A DNA stretch of 64,000 nucleotides from Antedon mediterranea (GCF_964355755.1 NC_092670.1:26087795-26151794); one strand, 5' to 3'; counted from the first letter of the stretch, positions 1 through 11,889 are shown. The notes: generated by a model not told the origin, from the sequence alone. Made by a program: numbers and translations.

Positions 1-1527
1 TTTGAAAATATTTTCCAGTAAAAAAATCAAACCTATGTTAGGCATCTTAAATTGTTTATAGATCAGGCATGTTGATCATTCACACATTTTTTACACACAT
101 TTTATATATGTACAGTTCGTATGAGTAACATCTTCACATCTTTTTTTAGTCATCATAATACAAGTTTACCTTTTATTTTTGTTAATGTGTATTATTTTAT
201 TATTTATTCAAACCAATCATTGTAACTAATGTAATAATTAACTCTAAAATGTCAATATTTTATAGCAATAAAATCATCAGGATCTTAATGTAGTGTTGAA
301 TTAGAAAGCAAATGTAGAGCCACTTAATAATTAGAATATGCAATTTCATATGATGTTAAGCTTGGAAAGTTAAATACTGAATATTACATGAATTTCAATA
401 TCGTATTTGTCACAATTTTATGTTATGTTAGCTTAGATTTACATGGTTTACAAGATGATAAGCTGGCATTGCTGTAATATCATTATGGGAACATCATGGT
501 ATGCATGTTGCTAATGACAGTAATAGTTTTGTCATTCACACTTACAGTCTATATTTAGGTTGCTGATGTTAAAAAGTGGTTGAAAAAAATGAAACATATT
601 CTTGATAATGCATTACGAAAGGCATGATTTACTAAATTATCATATAAAAATGGAAGTTGATGAGGAATAACAAGTCATGCGATAGCCTATTTGCAATATT
701 GATCAAAATCTTAAGTTATGTGTAATTACATCCACATAATAAAGTATGGGTTATATTATTTTTAGAAAACATTACATTTTAAAAATGTATAACTTATATT
801 CATATTTTTTCCTATATTATTAATTAAACATGCATTATGTAAGATGTATTTAATTCTTTTCTTTGTTCATATTGATTGTGATAAAAAAAAATTGTGCAGC
901 ATGATAATATGTGCATTTTTTATGAAATGAAAATAAAACAAAATGTATGCAAGAAACAGACAATTATGACCAAGACCCGTTTCAATTTTGTAAAATGTAA
1001 ATATTACCAGTAAAGGTTTTTCCAGATGATCCCTTGCTAACTAATCAATATGAGAACTGTATTGAAGAAGACAGTTTCGTCATGATATTGTGGAAACTAT
1101 CAAATTTTTAGAGTCAACGCTTCTATTCTGTTATGCATATAGAATTATATTGTAAATGGGTACCAATGTATTGTATCTTTTATTTCAAAAGCAAGTGAAT
1201 AGTCTTATTTATTTATTCAATAAGGTTGACTGGAGTTGGAAAATATTCTGTCTCAAATCAAATCAATAGGATAAATAATATACAAGTTAAAAGTTAAAAT
1301 ATTCAGTTGTAAATGGTTCACAGTTAAAATGTCAGTTTGAATACAGAGAGACCAGGGATGTAGCTACATAAATCTGAGTGTGGCTACATTCTTTTTTAGG
1401 GTGGGCAGCCAAAAAAGGGAGAGGGGTTTTTTGAGGTATTAGAAGGAGAAATCGGGGTGCGAAAGATATAGCTTCTGTTTAATTTAATAAATATACTGAT
1501 TTTTACATCTTTTATATAAAAAAGGAC
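1..1527. other. AT-rich non-coding stretch
   Basis: I see no open frame with a recognisable product, no RNA gene and no clear element ends here. The sequence is AT-rich with short homopolymer runs. If the RIM gene on the minus strand continues leftward, this would be intron, but no further RIM exon could be read. Confidence 0.5.
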
Positions 1528-1859
1528 AATAATAGGCCTAGTATAACAATAGTAGGCCTAGTATAACAATAATAGGCCTAGTATAACAATAGTAGGCCTA
1601 GTATAACAATAGTAGGCCTAGTATAACAATAGTAGGCCTAGTATAACAATAGTAGGCCTAGTATAACAATAATAGGCCTAGTATAACAATAGTAGGCCTA
1701 GTATAACAATAGTAGGCCTAGTATAACAATAGTAGGCCTAGTATAACAATAGTAGGCCTAGTATAACAATAGTAGGGCTAGTATAACAATAGTAGGCCTA
1801 GTATAACAATAGTAGGCCTAGTATAACAATAGTAGGCCTAGTATAACAATAGTAGGGCT
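1528..1859. repeat. 20-bp tandem repeat (TAGGCCTA-bearing minisatellite)
   Basis: The unit is GTATAACAATAGTAGGCCTA, repeated about 16 times almost without change; a few copies read AATAGG or AGGGCT. Each unit contains the palindrome TAGGCCTA, which is also scattered through the rest of the window. The high identity between copies implies recent expansion or homogenisation. Confidence 0.97.
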
Positions 1860-2573
1860 GTAAGTATTCATTTATTGTTAATTATTGTTAATCACAGCTT
1901 CACACAGGATTTACAGGAGTTGCGACAAAGCCTAATGTCATTATCCTGAACGTAGCCACCCTATGATGTATTGTTCATATCGTAGCCGGCGGAATATTAC
2001 ACTACGATGTTATGATAATTACACGTTGATTGTAGGGTGGTTCGTAGCGTTAATAAACACCAATTGCCATCTCCTTTTTTAGAAGCATGGACAATATGCA
2101 CACACACAGTGTTTTTGCTAATTAAAACCCTACCTAAATTATGTATGTTTGACGCTGGGCACAGAGCCTTGAAATTAGAATTAAACCGGGCAGAATCCTT
2201 TTAGTATAGAGACAAAAGCATGTCAATCAATAATTTGAAAAGATGCTTGTTTTAAAAAAAAAATGTATAAAAGCTATATATTATTTACAATGACTGTGTA
2301 TTTTAACTCTCTAATAAGGTCCTAATGACCGTATATTTTGACCATTTAGGCCTATTGTTTAATTTCAAAGTTTTCTCTTAACGGGTCTGAATCTTTCCTG
2401 TTCGACCAGATATTTTTATGGCAGGCAATCGTCGCCAAAAATATGATTACAAACATATAATGTACTTGCAGAAACGTACACTCGCAGAAAGGACAACAAG
2501 GGACAGGCACAAAAATGTATAACACATTCGATCATGTTGTCAATTTGTGAGTGAGTGTGGCCGGAGTGAGTGA
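1860..2573. other. Non-coding; one short dispersed repeat
   Basis: No gene is seen. About 2030-2095 (a GTAGGGTGG...AAACACCA...AGAAGCATGGACAAT pattern) recurs in the same orientation near 27045-27105, so a short dispersed repeat lies here. The rest is unremarkable. Confidence 0.5.
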
Positions 2574-2672
2574 GTGTGGCCGAGCGGTTAAGACAGTAGA
2601 ACCGTAATTCATAGCCATAACATCGGCAAGGTTTCGAGGCTCACTTGCTCCATGGTTCTGGTGGTAGAACAA

Positions 2673-2706
<34 letters not shown>

Positions 2707-2830
2707 ATGACATCTGGCTTATTTGCACTTTAAAGAACCTAGTACATCTTTCGAGACGAGTTCATACACACACACTGTCGTGGACAGACGTACTGGCGCT
2801 GTAGTTGGCTGCCGATGACACGATGTGACC
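2574..2830 (+). mobile_element. tRNA-derived SINE
   Basis: The left end resembles the internal promoter of a Leu/Ser-type tRNA: an A-box-like GTGGCCGAGCGGTTAAG at about 2576-2592, then a B-box-like GGTTTCGAGGCTC near 2630. Downstream comes a SINE body with the pattern AGATAAGGACTATAAACCGT...AAAGAACC...TCGAGACGAG. This resembles the conserved body (GGACGTTAAACCG...AAAGAACC) of tRNA SINEs common in marine invertebrates. The tRNA fold itself is no longer intact. A CA-rich stretch follows; the exact 3' end and any target duplication could not be fixed. Confidence 0.75.
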
Positions 2831-3424
2831 CTTAAGGGAGAAGAATGTTGTTGAAAAGATGTAACATCTATTAGTCCACAGCGCCTTTGATCACTTGTCG
2901 CTGGAATTGGCGCTTTACAAATTCGTATATATTATATTATTCTGTGCATCCTTTTTCACGACTATGTTTTACGTTTTTATCAAGGCCAGAAGTAAACATC
3001 ACGCAACAAAAATATTAGACGGAACCACAGGAGCCTGTGACACCCTACATGGTAAGAAATTATACTCTCACACATAAAAACACATAATAGATGGCAACTA
3101 TCATTTGTCGAAAATGACACTCCCATATTCGTATATAGCTTGCACACTATTGATCAGCAAATCGATCGTTACTAACTATAAGGTGAGAGGAAAGAAATAG
3201 TTTGTATCCCAAGATTGGTTCCCACTAGAAATGCAACACAAGGACATAAGCCTCAACACGAGTGAGTTGACCAATAATCCATTGCTTGTGATTCCTAGCG
3301 TTTTAGGCAAAGTACAGTATTCGCTCAACTAAATCAATTCTGATAAATAACTCTCTCCACTGTGAATGGGTTTTCCGCCCAGTGTAGAAAGTAAAAAAAA
3401 CATCATTGAAGATTATTAATTCAA

Positions 3425-4080
3425 TTATCGCATCTGTTTAGATTTTTTACATTTATTAAAAAAATGTCTTTCTCCATACTTTCCGTTAATTCTTGAAGTT
3501 GTTGATCAATAATTTCAAAATTATGTGCTTTTAAACGAATACCGTTTGTCATAATTCATAATTTTACCTATCATAGATAACATATCGCTAAGAGAAAGAG
3601 ATCGGCTATCATCATTTGTGTTATCCTCCTCTGCGCCTTCTGGTTCATTATCAACAATCTTGTCTGCTTCCTTGCCACCATTATAGATCATGATTAGTTC
3701 ATGTTTCCATTCATCGCCAATTTCTTCTACCGGAATCAAAATGTACGTTTCTATGTCTACATTAATCTATTTCTCTTACCAATTCTCGAATCTCTCATTG
3801 TTTAAACACCTAAATCCACAATGGTTGAAGCTTTTGATTATTGTAGTCTCTGATGTCTCACTCCATGATGTTGCTCTCCAATATACTGCATCCAGAACAT
3901 AAATTTGTTTTCTTGCTTGCTGATTGTGCATCATCAACTTTCGCTAAAACACTCCGTAACAACCTGGCTCTGTAGCGACTTTTAAACGAGTTGAGTAGCT
4001 GTAAAACAGACATTGTATTTTCTGGTAGGAACGTGATTTTGACTTTTTTAATCCAACATGAGAGGAAGCTTTATCAGGAA
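3425..4080 (-). pseudogene. pogo/Tigger-type DDE transposase, C-terminal remnant
   Basis: Read on the minus strand with several frame changes, this resembles the end of a pogo/Tigger (Tc1-mariner superfamily) transposase. It starts near a DKASSH block, where family members have a catalytic Asp in a DNASSH- or DNAPSH-like motif. It continues with a FLPENT-like block, a SRYRARLLRSVLAKVDDAQ stretch, then YVLDAVYW...SWSETSETTIIKSFNHCGF. This fits the helical region before the third catalytic residue. The last part (3521-3739) is an acidic tail, EPEGAEEDNTNDD followed by SLSLSDML, typical of the family C terminus. At least two frameshifts and in-frame stops make it non-functional. The N-terminal DNA-binding part is missing. 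Four short pogo-type elements elsewhere in the window could have been moved by relatives, which is inference. Confidence 0.72.
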
Positions 4081-4089
4081 GTAATAAAA

Positions 4090-5412
4090 TATTTCAAGTC
4101 CGTCAAATAATTATCAAACCAGTCATTTTGATTTGCTTTCCACACCCCACCCAGTCGATCTTTTATGCATAGAAACATAATAAGATGATGTTGCCGCTAT
4201 ACATGATCTGATGGACTCCATATACTGCCCGCGATTTATAAATGTCACCTGTCCAGCCGCAAATATCTTGCACTGCATGATCACATGATCTGATGAACTC
4301 CATATCAACCACAGAAAAAACCGTAACTAGCCTGAAAAACATTTAGAGTCTCATCGGCCATGTTTCGTAAGTTCATACGTAACGTATTAATTAACAATCT
4401 CCTATGTTATGTACCGCAGTGGTAAAATCCACAAGTATCATGCCGGGCCATTTTAACCCCTAGAACTTTTCATAAATCACTATCAGTGAATAAAATGCGT
4501 GGCTATATCAATAGTAAAAAATGCAGTCGAGTTTGAATCCGCGAAATGTTTAGATAAAAAGTATCATTGCTTAAAGCAACAACTAGACCATAATTTAATT
4601 ACAAAAGTAGTAAATAAGATAAAAACAAAGTTTCCACAAAAATATTGCAAAATATCAAAACCTTTGAAAAAAAATGTAAAAGAATCAAAATAAAAAACAC
4701 AAACAAATCAAAATTGTTTGATATTTTGGTGAAAACAACATACCATGTATAATAACACTGAACACTGAAATTATGGAAAAACAATTACTTAATTAATTAA
4801 CAATGTGTGAGCAATATGAGTTCGTTTGTGTGATATAGGTTGTGCGATTCAAGTTCACTTTTTTATTTTATCTATAGCATTTATATCACTGTATCTGAGC
4901 ATATTTAAAACAACTACTATCAATTAATACACCATGAAAAACGCTCAAACTATATAGTTTGGTATTTTATACTTTTACACATATCATCTAATTTCAACTA
5001 CCACCACCATGTGCACTTTTTTGTGTTCATTTCAAGTCCGTAAGCATGTGTAATTTTGTTATTCCAATACTTCACATCATATTTTTATAAATTACCAATT
5101 CATATTTTATCATTGAAATGTTTTCAACTGTCGACTGATTGACAGAGTTCAACATGCATGTCCCTCTCATCTACTTCTTGCCCTCCTATTCTACATGTAC
5201 ATAATTATCCACATTGTCACTTCTGATGCGCACCCTAGATTATTTACGCAGCACAATTTTTCTTTAGCATCTTTTATTTTCGTAGGTTAATTTGATACGA
5301 TACAGTTTTTCCATTTACATTTTAAAGAATAATTTAACCTGACAATGTAAAACATTTTGGGGTCAAAGGTCAGTAAAAGAATTTCTGGTCATTTTATGGC
5401 TAAAATTTGTGT
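4090..5412. other. AT-rich non-coding stretch
   Basis: No gene is recognised. The short frame 4499-4693 (Lys-rich, 64 codons) has no recognisable similarity and looks like chance. A near-duplicate of about 20 bases containing TGATCTGATGRACTCCATAT occurs at ~4206 and ~4288. Confidence 0.45.
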
Positions 5413-5535
5413 TACCGTATATTTCGGTGTATAAGTCGCACCTGTGTATAAGACGCACCGCCTAACTGAGAGTAAAATATCGGTATTTTTTATATCGTCA
5501 ATGTATAAGACGCACTTTATATTTCATCAAAACAA
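5413..5535. mobile_element. Truncated DNA element end (CCGTAT...GTATAAGTCGCAC type)
   Basis: The sequence begins ACCGTATATTTCGGTGTATA and continues AGTCGCACC, with GTATAAGACGCAC repeated twice within 100 bases. This looks like one terminus of a non-autonomous DNA transposon. It has the same layout as the complete 8-bp-TSD element at 55478-56150, whose end reads CCGTACTGACGCGGGTATAA. No matching inverted terminus was found in the window, so it is a fragment. Confidence 0.45.
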
Positions 5536-6690
5536 TGTTTTTTTTTTCAAATTGTAATCAATATTATTGTAATAAGGCGTCATGTCCAAATGTTTTCAAA
5601 CTGCCAAAGCGCGTTAATCGCGTTTTCTTTTGTTTTAGCGTTAGCGTGAAAATTCTAAAATCGTCAGACCGTTTGGAAAATGGACAATATGCATAGCTTG
5701 TAATAGTTCCGCCCACTAACATGCTTGACTTTTACGAATCATTTAACGTCGTTATGAATCGCTTCGTGAACGTCGTTTAAGCCTGTTTTCCTGTCGACGT
5801 TATTCGACGCTATCATACTTTTTTAACTAACGACGATGATACAAAATGTCGGCGATTTACAGGAAAAGGTGTAATAATCGACGGTAATTGACGCTACAAT
5901 TCGCAATCGTTGACAATCGCAAGAGTTGAATCCAGTTCAACTCTAGCAATATCGCAACGCTAAAACGTAAGAACTGACCAATCATCTTGGCGATACAGCA
6001 CATGACATCACGTAATTGATGGAAAATTCTGCTGACTACATTTATTTTTGTTGCATCGCGGTGCGGTCAGAGCTAGGCCTAGCCTTGCCAAAGTGGCTAT
6101 AAAATGATGTTCCGGAAAAAAAAAAAACACTGTTGCAAAGCTTATATATTATGATTTAAATAATCTTAATATATAAAAAAAAAATAAATAAAAATTTCCT
6201 ACAAAATTGGGTCTTGCCTGATCGGGTCACATATATTATACATCTGCGATTTACAAACAGTACAGTTAAATCAATTGTTATTAAATGATCCAGGCAGATT
6301 GCACATGTTGATAGAGGCTTGAAGCCAATCATACATGCCTCAGCTGTGGAGACTGGTAACACGTCATGTCGGTGAGACTGCAGCAGCCTAAAATTTGTAC
6401 ATGCTGTCAATTTGTCATGTTTATTTGTATTTTAATCACAAATTTTAAATGAATAAAAGATAAAAACAACACAAGCCAAGAACCTACACATTTGATATCT
6501 GTTTTTTTCTAAAAAATGTAGTAATTTTCATGGTTTTTACAAATTTGACAACAAAAATGGCGACCTTTCTCGAAAGCAAATTTGTTCTTAGAATAAATGT
6601 AGCAACATTTTTTTGTGTTCAATGCATGTGAACGTCAGAAGATAATTTTGGTATGGTATAAATTCTAATAATATGTAGACTTAGGTCATT
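5536..6690. other. Non-coding; CpG-containing foldback region
   Basis: About 5620-5970 is richer in CG dinucleotides than its surroundings and contains short inverted repeats, for example AGAGTTGAATCCAGTTCAAC followed by TCT, and TTTTAGCGTTAGCG against CGCAACGCTAAAA. It is probably a decayed foldback element. The minus-strand 84-codon frame at 6156-6410 has no recognisable similarity. Confidence 0.4.
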
Positions 6691-7150
6691 TGGTATAAAC
6701 TCTGCTATAATGTCGTCCTTCTATAGGTCAGTTATAGAGAGTGTTATAACGTATTCTTTAACGGTATGGTTCGGTAGCACTACCGAAAATGAAAAGCGTG
6801 ACCTAAATAGAATAGTCAAGACAACATCGCGTATAATTTGATCTGCACAATTGCCTTTGGAGAACATTTTTGTGGATCGTCTTCTGAAAAAGACAGTGGC
6901 TATCAAAGATGATCATCATCCGGCCACTAGTATGTTCCAGGTGATGCGCATTGGTTGGCAATTTCGATTTACAAATAGTTTCTTTCCAGAAGATATTAGA
7001 GCCTTAAACATCATGTAGACACTTTTTAAATGTTTTGAGTACGTGTTATGTCCGTTGAGTACGTATTGTGTTCTGCCAACAAAGCAAACAGAATTTATAT
7101 GGTTTTTTTTTCTTAAAACAAATGACAATAAATGATACTTGACTTGACAT
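6690..7150 (+). mobile_element. LINE 3' fragment (RT C-terminal tail)
   Basis: From 6713 the plus strand reads MSSFYRSVIESVITYSLTVW, then FGSTTENEKRDLNRIVKTTS, a stop, and VDRLLKKTVAIKDDHHPATS before ending at the TAG at 7016-7018. This is the typical C-terminal tail of a non-LTR retrotransposon polyprotein (YRSVIESVLTYS...WFG followed by RLNRIVKTASRIIG). One internal TGA breaks it. The 3' end, CAATAAATGATACTTGACTTGAC-like with a short TTGAC repeat, fits a LINE tail with a simple-repeat end. The copy is severely 5'-truncated; the polymerase core is absent. Confidence 0.8.
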
Positions 7151-9370
7151 GAATATTATAATCTAATGCAGATATTCAGGCATCAAATTATACCGTTTGT
7201 AGCGATAAACTTTATTTTACTTTTTCATAATTCTAAACTGTTTTAAGTAGGCTACTACTAGGCCTAGACTTGGCCTTTTTTGTTTTTTGGTAATTGTTTT
7301 TTTTTAATAATGGCCTTGGTGCCTTTCAAGTTGGCCTTGTTTCCCCTTAAATTAACGAAAAACCGGAGGCCAACTGCCTTGCCACTAAAATTCCCTAAAA
7401 ATTGGAGGCCTGTGATATTAATTTAATAATATAACTGTATCGACATGGTTTTTGTATGATTTTTTAATAATTAAAAATTGTTTTGATTGAATCGAATGGA
7501 AAAAAGATGATAAGCAAAACACAGTGTTTCAGCAGAGAAGAGTCTAGTTTCATTTTTCTCTGATAAGCAGCACCGCGATGATCAAAGCTTTGTGCTTTGC
7601 TACCATCTTTTTTCCTTTTTTTTAAATCTTACAGTGATATATCTTTTAAGACAATTTTACAGTGAAAATTATGTCCATAAGAAATTCATTTTTTAATGAC
7701 TTGTCTTCCGAAAACGACATTGCCACGCAATGTCATTTCTATTGGTTATGCTTCCCTGCATAGCGTTGTTTGTCATCGATTGACGTTAATTAATTGAAAT
7801 TAAAAGTACAGTACAGCATACATCGATTTATAAGAACTTTAATTATGTGGATTGTCAGAAATCGGCATTGAAGCTGTCGTGGGTTACAGTTCTCTATAAA
7901 TAACGCGGCCTGAAATAGTATACAAATTGTTTCAACTCGGGTTTAAAGATAATATTCAGATAAAGTTTAATATTAATTAAAACATTAAATTGCCACCAGG
8001 TGAAATTGTAGGCTCTAATCATCTGGAGCCCAGACCTGTCCAACTCCTCATCATATTGATCAACAAGCATACTGAACTGGTTGTTGTGGTGGATTGATTG
8101 CTAAACTATACTAATTAATAAATAGGAAAAAAGCTTATGGAATTTTTTAGGTATATTTTTAATATTCAACATATTAGTACGTTATACTTTCTTGGTCAAT
8201 CCTATCATCCTATTCTATTATTATTAAACATGCATTCAAACTACAGTAGCAAGGTACGAATAACTACATTATTTCTGCATATTAATATTAATGTATTTTC
8301 AAATTCATCATCTGATCCTCTTTCGGTGGTCCGAAGGTTTGTCATTAACATTTGATTAAAATATTTACATATTTGTCAATATTTAAGAATTAAAAAGTCT
8401 GTATCAATGATTGACACTTAACACAAGCGAGGCAATCATCTATTGATTTAGGGACCGTTTTTTAAATTTTCGAACTAAATGGGGCCTAAACTTACTGTGA
8501 CGTATGTGTGAACAAAATGTCTATCTAATTTAATAAATATCACACTAGGCTAGACCACAAGTCCTTTTAATTTATATTTTAAAATAAATGTTAAAACAGA
8601 TCTTCTGTTTACAAAAATACCTTGGATTTCAAAATTGGACTACTAGAATTGAAATAGCTACAGTATTTGAAATGCTACAGTACAGTATTTTTTTTAAAAA
8701 AACAAATAATTGAAATTGCGATATTTCGAAAACCGCTAGTCAGATGAAGATAAAATATAAAATTTGAAATTTGGGCTTAACTCGCTAACAATTATCCATA
8801 CACCATTATCATTACAATTTCATGAAAAATATAGGAGGTAGGATTTAGAAATGCATTTTTTTGGGTGAACATTGATTTTCCACAAACAAATAAATACAAT
8901 CACATGATAATAATATATAGTATTCGATAACTGAAATAACAAAATTAGGATAAAGGTGTGTGGATGGAGGCCAAAATAAGTCATGGCCACTGGTTAAAAT
9001 AAAAATAAGTTTAAATGGTGGTGGTTGAAAAATGTAGCAGATAACATACGTCACAGGCAGTCTGAATTAACAAAGAGTTTAACGAATTAAAGACATACTG
9101 CATCATTGAAATAAAAAATATATATTTATGCAAATTAAACAATTTTTCTTGGACAATGCTAAGAACAAGCACAAATCACGGTAGGCTGGTAGGCCTATCG
9201 AGGAGGAGAGTATGGAAGTCAAGTAGCCTAGCTAGGCCAAACATAGTGTCTTTTTCCCTTGCAGTTGCAAATCATATTTATGATTCCCGATAAAATCTTG
9301 TAATATCATTATTATCATTTCCCATTATTTTTGCGTTGAAAAAAAACCTGCTTTAAATCTAAAATGGTTT
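7151..9370. other. AT-rich non-coding stretch
   Basis: No convincing coding signal is present on either strand. Frames such as 8137-8355 and 8845-9054 have AT-driven composition and no recognisable domain. TAGGCCTA-type words occur at ~7258 and ~9190. If RIM continues leftward, this is intron. Confidence 0.45.
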
Positions 9371-9374
9371 TACC

Positions 9375-9480
9375 TGGAGGTCTTCAAAATAAAATTTAAT
9401 GATAAAAAAGATCAACGTTTCGGAAAACCAACATGCAACCATTCTCAAGAACAAATGAGTAAAATGAACAAAATACAAAG
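9375..9480 (-). mobile_element. Possible Penelope-like element end
   Basis: On the minus strand, TTGAGAATGGTTGCATG is followed by a short hairpin and CCGAAACGTTGATC. The pattern hairpin-CCGAAACG is frequent in the terminal repeats of Penelope-like retroelements and their hammerhead-like motifs. Only about 100 bases are preserved and no coding sequence accompanies it. Confidence 0.3.
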
Positions 9481-9724
9481 TACCAAAGGGTAACAGGAAA
9501 TATATTATTATTAATAAAAAAGACTGAAAAGCCTAAAAGCTCCTCCATCAATTGTTAAATAATTTTGCTTTGATTGAGTCATTTTTTTTGTTAAGTGTAG
9601 TGACGGTTTCAACTCTTTTATCCATAACATTTCATTAATTAAACAATTAAATTTAGATTTGCACTAACCCAAGCTTGTTAACTAGCAATGCATTGTTTAC
9701 AATGTGGCTTGTGTGGTAGCGGGA

Positions 9725-10264
9725 CGATTCGGTCCTGAGAGGATTCGGCCTGGGACCATTTAGCTCGGGACCATTTAGCTCGGGACCATTCAGCCCTGAG
9801 ATGATTTAGCACACTTAAATTTATCGGCTTTGATATGTATTTTATAAATTTAAGATAAGCTTTTTTCCCCAAACTTTATTTTCAGAGAGACTATGGGGTA
9901 GTACTATTTACTAGGGATAAAGATGCAATAAAGCAAACATTTTAAAAACATTGTCGAAAATGATCATTTTTTAGTCACGCAAACGATGTAAACAAGTTAC
10001 ACCCTCTGTTGGCCGCTTGGAGAATGCACGAAAAAGTTTTCGAAGTAATAAATTGAATATAAAATTACGTTTTTTTAGTAATTTATTTTATATATTATAT
10101 CAACATTGTCAGTATCAATAAAATACAAATTGTTAAACACCTTTAAAAACTTAACTTTAAATAAATAAATACCAAAAAACATGAATATGGTCTAAAGTGA
10201 GATGTTTTGGCCCACCAAAAGTGGGCTGAATCAGCCCGGGTCGAATCGTCTCAGGGCCAAATCG
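9725..10264. mobile_element. Foldback-type DNA element with repetitive termini
   Basis: The left end CGATTCGGTCCTGAGAGGAT is mirrored at the right end, which reads CGATTTGGCCCTGAGACGAT on the minus strand; about 40 bases can be paired with mismatches. The left terminus contains a short tandem repeat, GGGACCATTTAGCTC, twice plus a variant. A related copy lacking this expansion is at 46075-46360. No transposase and no clear target duplication were found. Confidence 0.6.
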
Positions 10265-10265
10265 T

Positions 10266-10498
10266 AAATATGATTTCAGAACAATCGCGAGATTAAGGAT
10301 ATCGCCGCACTCACTCGACGTACAGCCGTCACCGTAAATTACTAGAAATGTTAGCGATTTGCCAGACTTTGCCAGAAAACTCATTACGTAAATTTTGCGA
10401 TGCATCTGTGACGTCACAGCAATTTACGGCGACGGCTGTACGGCGAGCGCGTGTGGCAATATCCTTAATTTTAGCGATGGTTCTGAAATCATATGTAT
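10266..10498. mobile_element. CpG-containing foldback MITE
   Basis: Two ~80-base arms (10266-10345 and 10420-10498) are inverted imperfect copies; the left begins AAATATGATTTCAGAACAAT and the right ends with its complement. The loop contains TGACGTCA. It directly abuts the preceding foldback element. A partial relative lies near 57115-57190. Confidence 0.65.
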
Positions 10499-10539
10499 AA
10501 CCCTAATACGTTGTTAAAATATGGTCCTCGATCGGTCAA

Positions 10540-10915
10540 GTTGTCCTGTAAGTATTATTATTAAGTATTGTCTAAGTGCACATCTAAATTTGATTGTTTA
10601 TCCTTTTCCTCATTCAAAACTAGACTCATGACTTTTCCCAAACTATGTACAGTAATCCTTTTCCAGATTTTAAATTATAAAATATGAGATATAAAGTATA
10701 TATATTTGTTATTTTTGCTTAATTTAACATCAGTTATTTACTATATTCCAAATTTTCTCATTCAGATTTTTAATTCTCATTGTAATTTATTTTATTTATA
10801 AGCTTTTGTTTTTCTTTAACTTTTCTGTTATTGTTGTATTTTGTGTATTGTATCTGTTTTGCGGATGGATTACCCTCATTAAATATGGTTCAAATAAAAT
10901 TTAAATAAATAAAAT
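10540..10915 (+). mobile_element. Possible LINE 3' UTR scrap
   Basis: The segment ends GGTTCAAATAAAATTTAAATAAATAAA after a T-rich stretch containing GGATTACC. This resembles the 3' end of LINEs, with a polyadenylation-like signal and a simple (AAAT)n tail. No coding remnant is readable upstream, so the call rests on the tail alone. Confidence 0.3.
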
Positions 10916-10994
10916 TACCTGGAGGTCATAGTATTATTAAATTACAATGCTTATCCAAATTTAACACAAAAGTGAAGAACTATACTGTACATCT

Positions 10995-11168
10995 TCTAAT
11001 AGTAACCCACACTCTAATAGTAACCCCCCTTCTAATAGTAACCCACACTCTAATAGTAACCCCCCTTCTAATAGTAACCCACACTCTAATAGCAACCCCC
11101 CTTCTAATAGTAACCCACACTCTAATAGTAACCCCCCTTCTAATAGTAACCCACACTCTAATAGCAAC
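10995..11168. repeat. 36-bp minisatellite, open in both directions
   Basis: The repeat alternates two 18-bp halves, TCTAATAGTAACCCACAC and TCTAATAGTAACCCCCCT, about five times. Because 36 is divisible by three and the unit lacks stops in some frames, long frames appear on both strands (99 and 68 codons). These are artefacts of the repeat and not genes. The unit matches the terminal sequence of the element at 10995-11475. Confidence 0.95.
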
Positions 11169-11475
11169 CTACCTTATTAGTCAATATATAATAATAACCC
11201 ACTACTCTAATAGTAACCCATGGGGGTATCTATTAGGGTCACAAACACTTTTGATGCAGGCATATTTTTAAAATAAGGAGATAATGCATGTTGATCTCCG
11301 GAGTGGGGGAGGATTGAGTGTTTTTGAGTTTATAAAATAAAGTTATTATTTTGGTATGAGTTGCTGACCGGAATAGTTGGGTTACTATTTTCAGATGCCT
11401 AATTTAAGATTAGTAATAGTAACCCACTACTCTAATAGTAAACCCCCTTCTAATAGTAACCCACCCTAAAAACCA
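10995..11475 (+). mobile_element. Dispersed element A (GGTTACTATTAGA termini)
   Basis: The element is bounded on both sides by CTAATAGTAACCC-type sequence. Its interior (about 11170-11390) is matched in inverted orientation by 51913-52318: AACCCATGGGG, TAAGGAGATAATGCATGTTG and GGATTGAGTGTTTTTGAGT are shared. In this copy the left terminus has expanded into a minisatellite. No transposase is encoded. The class is unknown. Confidence 0.7.
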
Positions 11476-11678
11476 ATCAAGATTTACGGTAGCCATGCTC
11501 AAATTCCCTCTCAGCTGTACTCCTGGAAAGCAAATACTTTTTCCAGACCCAAATGTGTCTGATTACAGGCAGTTCAACACTAAAACATACATTAAAAAAA
11601 AAGATGTTTGAAGACTTGAATGTCAAATGAATAATCATTTCTGTTCAAGGATAAAAAAAATGTAATGCCTATTCTCAC

Positions 11679-11886
11679 CTTATTTGAGCGAAGTGTAACT
11701 TTACCCCCACATCGAGCACATGACTTTGTTTGGCAATAATTACATGAATGACCCACACCATCAGCGAACTTGACTTTGTGACATATTTGGCAGTAGGCAC
11801 CACTGACATTTAACCCTCGTTCTTTTGCCTCTTTGCTCACTTGATGTACTGCCTGCGTGTAGTTTTCAAGATCATCTTCTAACACC
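11679..11886 (-). CDS. RIMS: RIM (RIMS-type) exon 2: Rab3-binding helix and zinc finger
   Basis: This minus-strand exon encodes 69 residues beginning VLEDDLENYTQAVHQVSKEA and ending VTLRSNK. It contains the cysteine pattern CQIC...CNYC...CARC and the phrase CHKVKFADGVGHSCNYC. These are hallmarks of the FYVE-related zinc finger of RIM proteins, which bind Rab3 through flanking helices and recruit Munc13 at presynaptic active zones. The acceptor is TTTGTAG, 3' of a pyrimidine run, and the donor is GTGAGA. The first base completes the CG left by exon 1 (31684-31796), giving a continuous frame; the exon ends in phase 0. The last metal ligands (W-V-C-x2-C in relatives) should lie in the next exon, which I could not find in 1-11678. 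Rabphilin or Piccolo are alternatives, but the CARCGG..LRSNK phrase favours RIM. Confidence 0.9.
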
Positions 11887-11889
11887 CTA

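Noticed and set aside
10961-11271. Long frames on both strands with Leu/Ile/Thr-Val or Gly-Leu-Leu-Glu repeats
   Set aside because: They are translations of a 36-bp minisatellite whose period is divisible by three; both strands stay open by arithmetic.
1-11678. Third RIM exon (remaining zinc-finger ligands, W-V-C-x2-C)
   Set aside because: Scanned on the minus strand without finding a matching Trp-Val-Cys-x-x-Cys block after an acceptor; probably left of the window.
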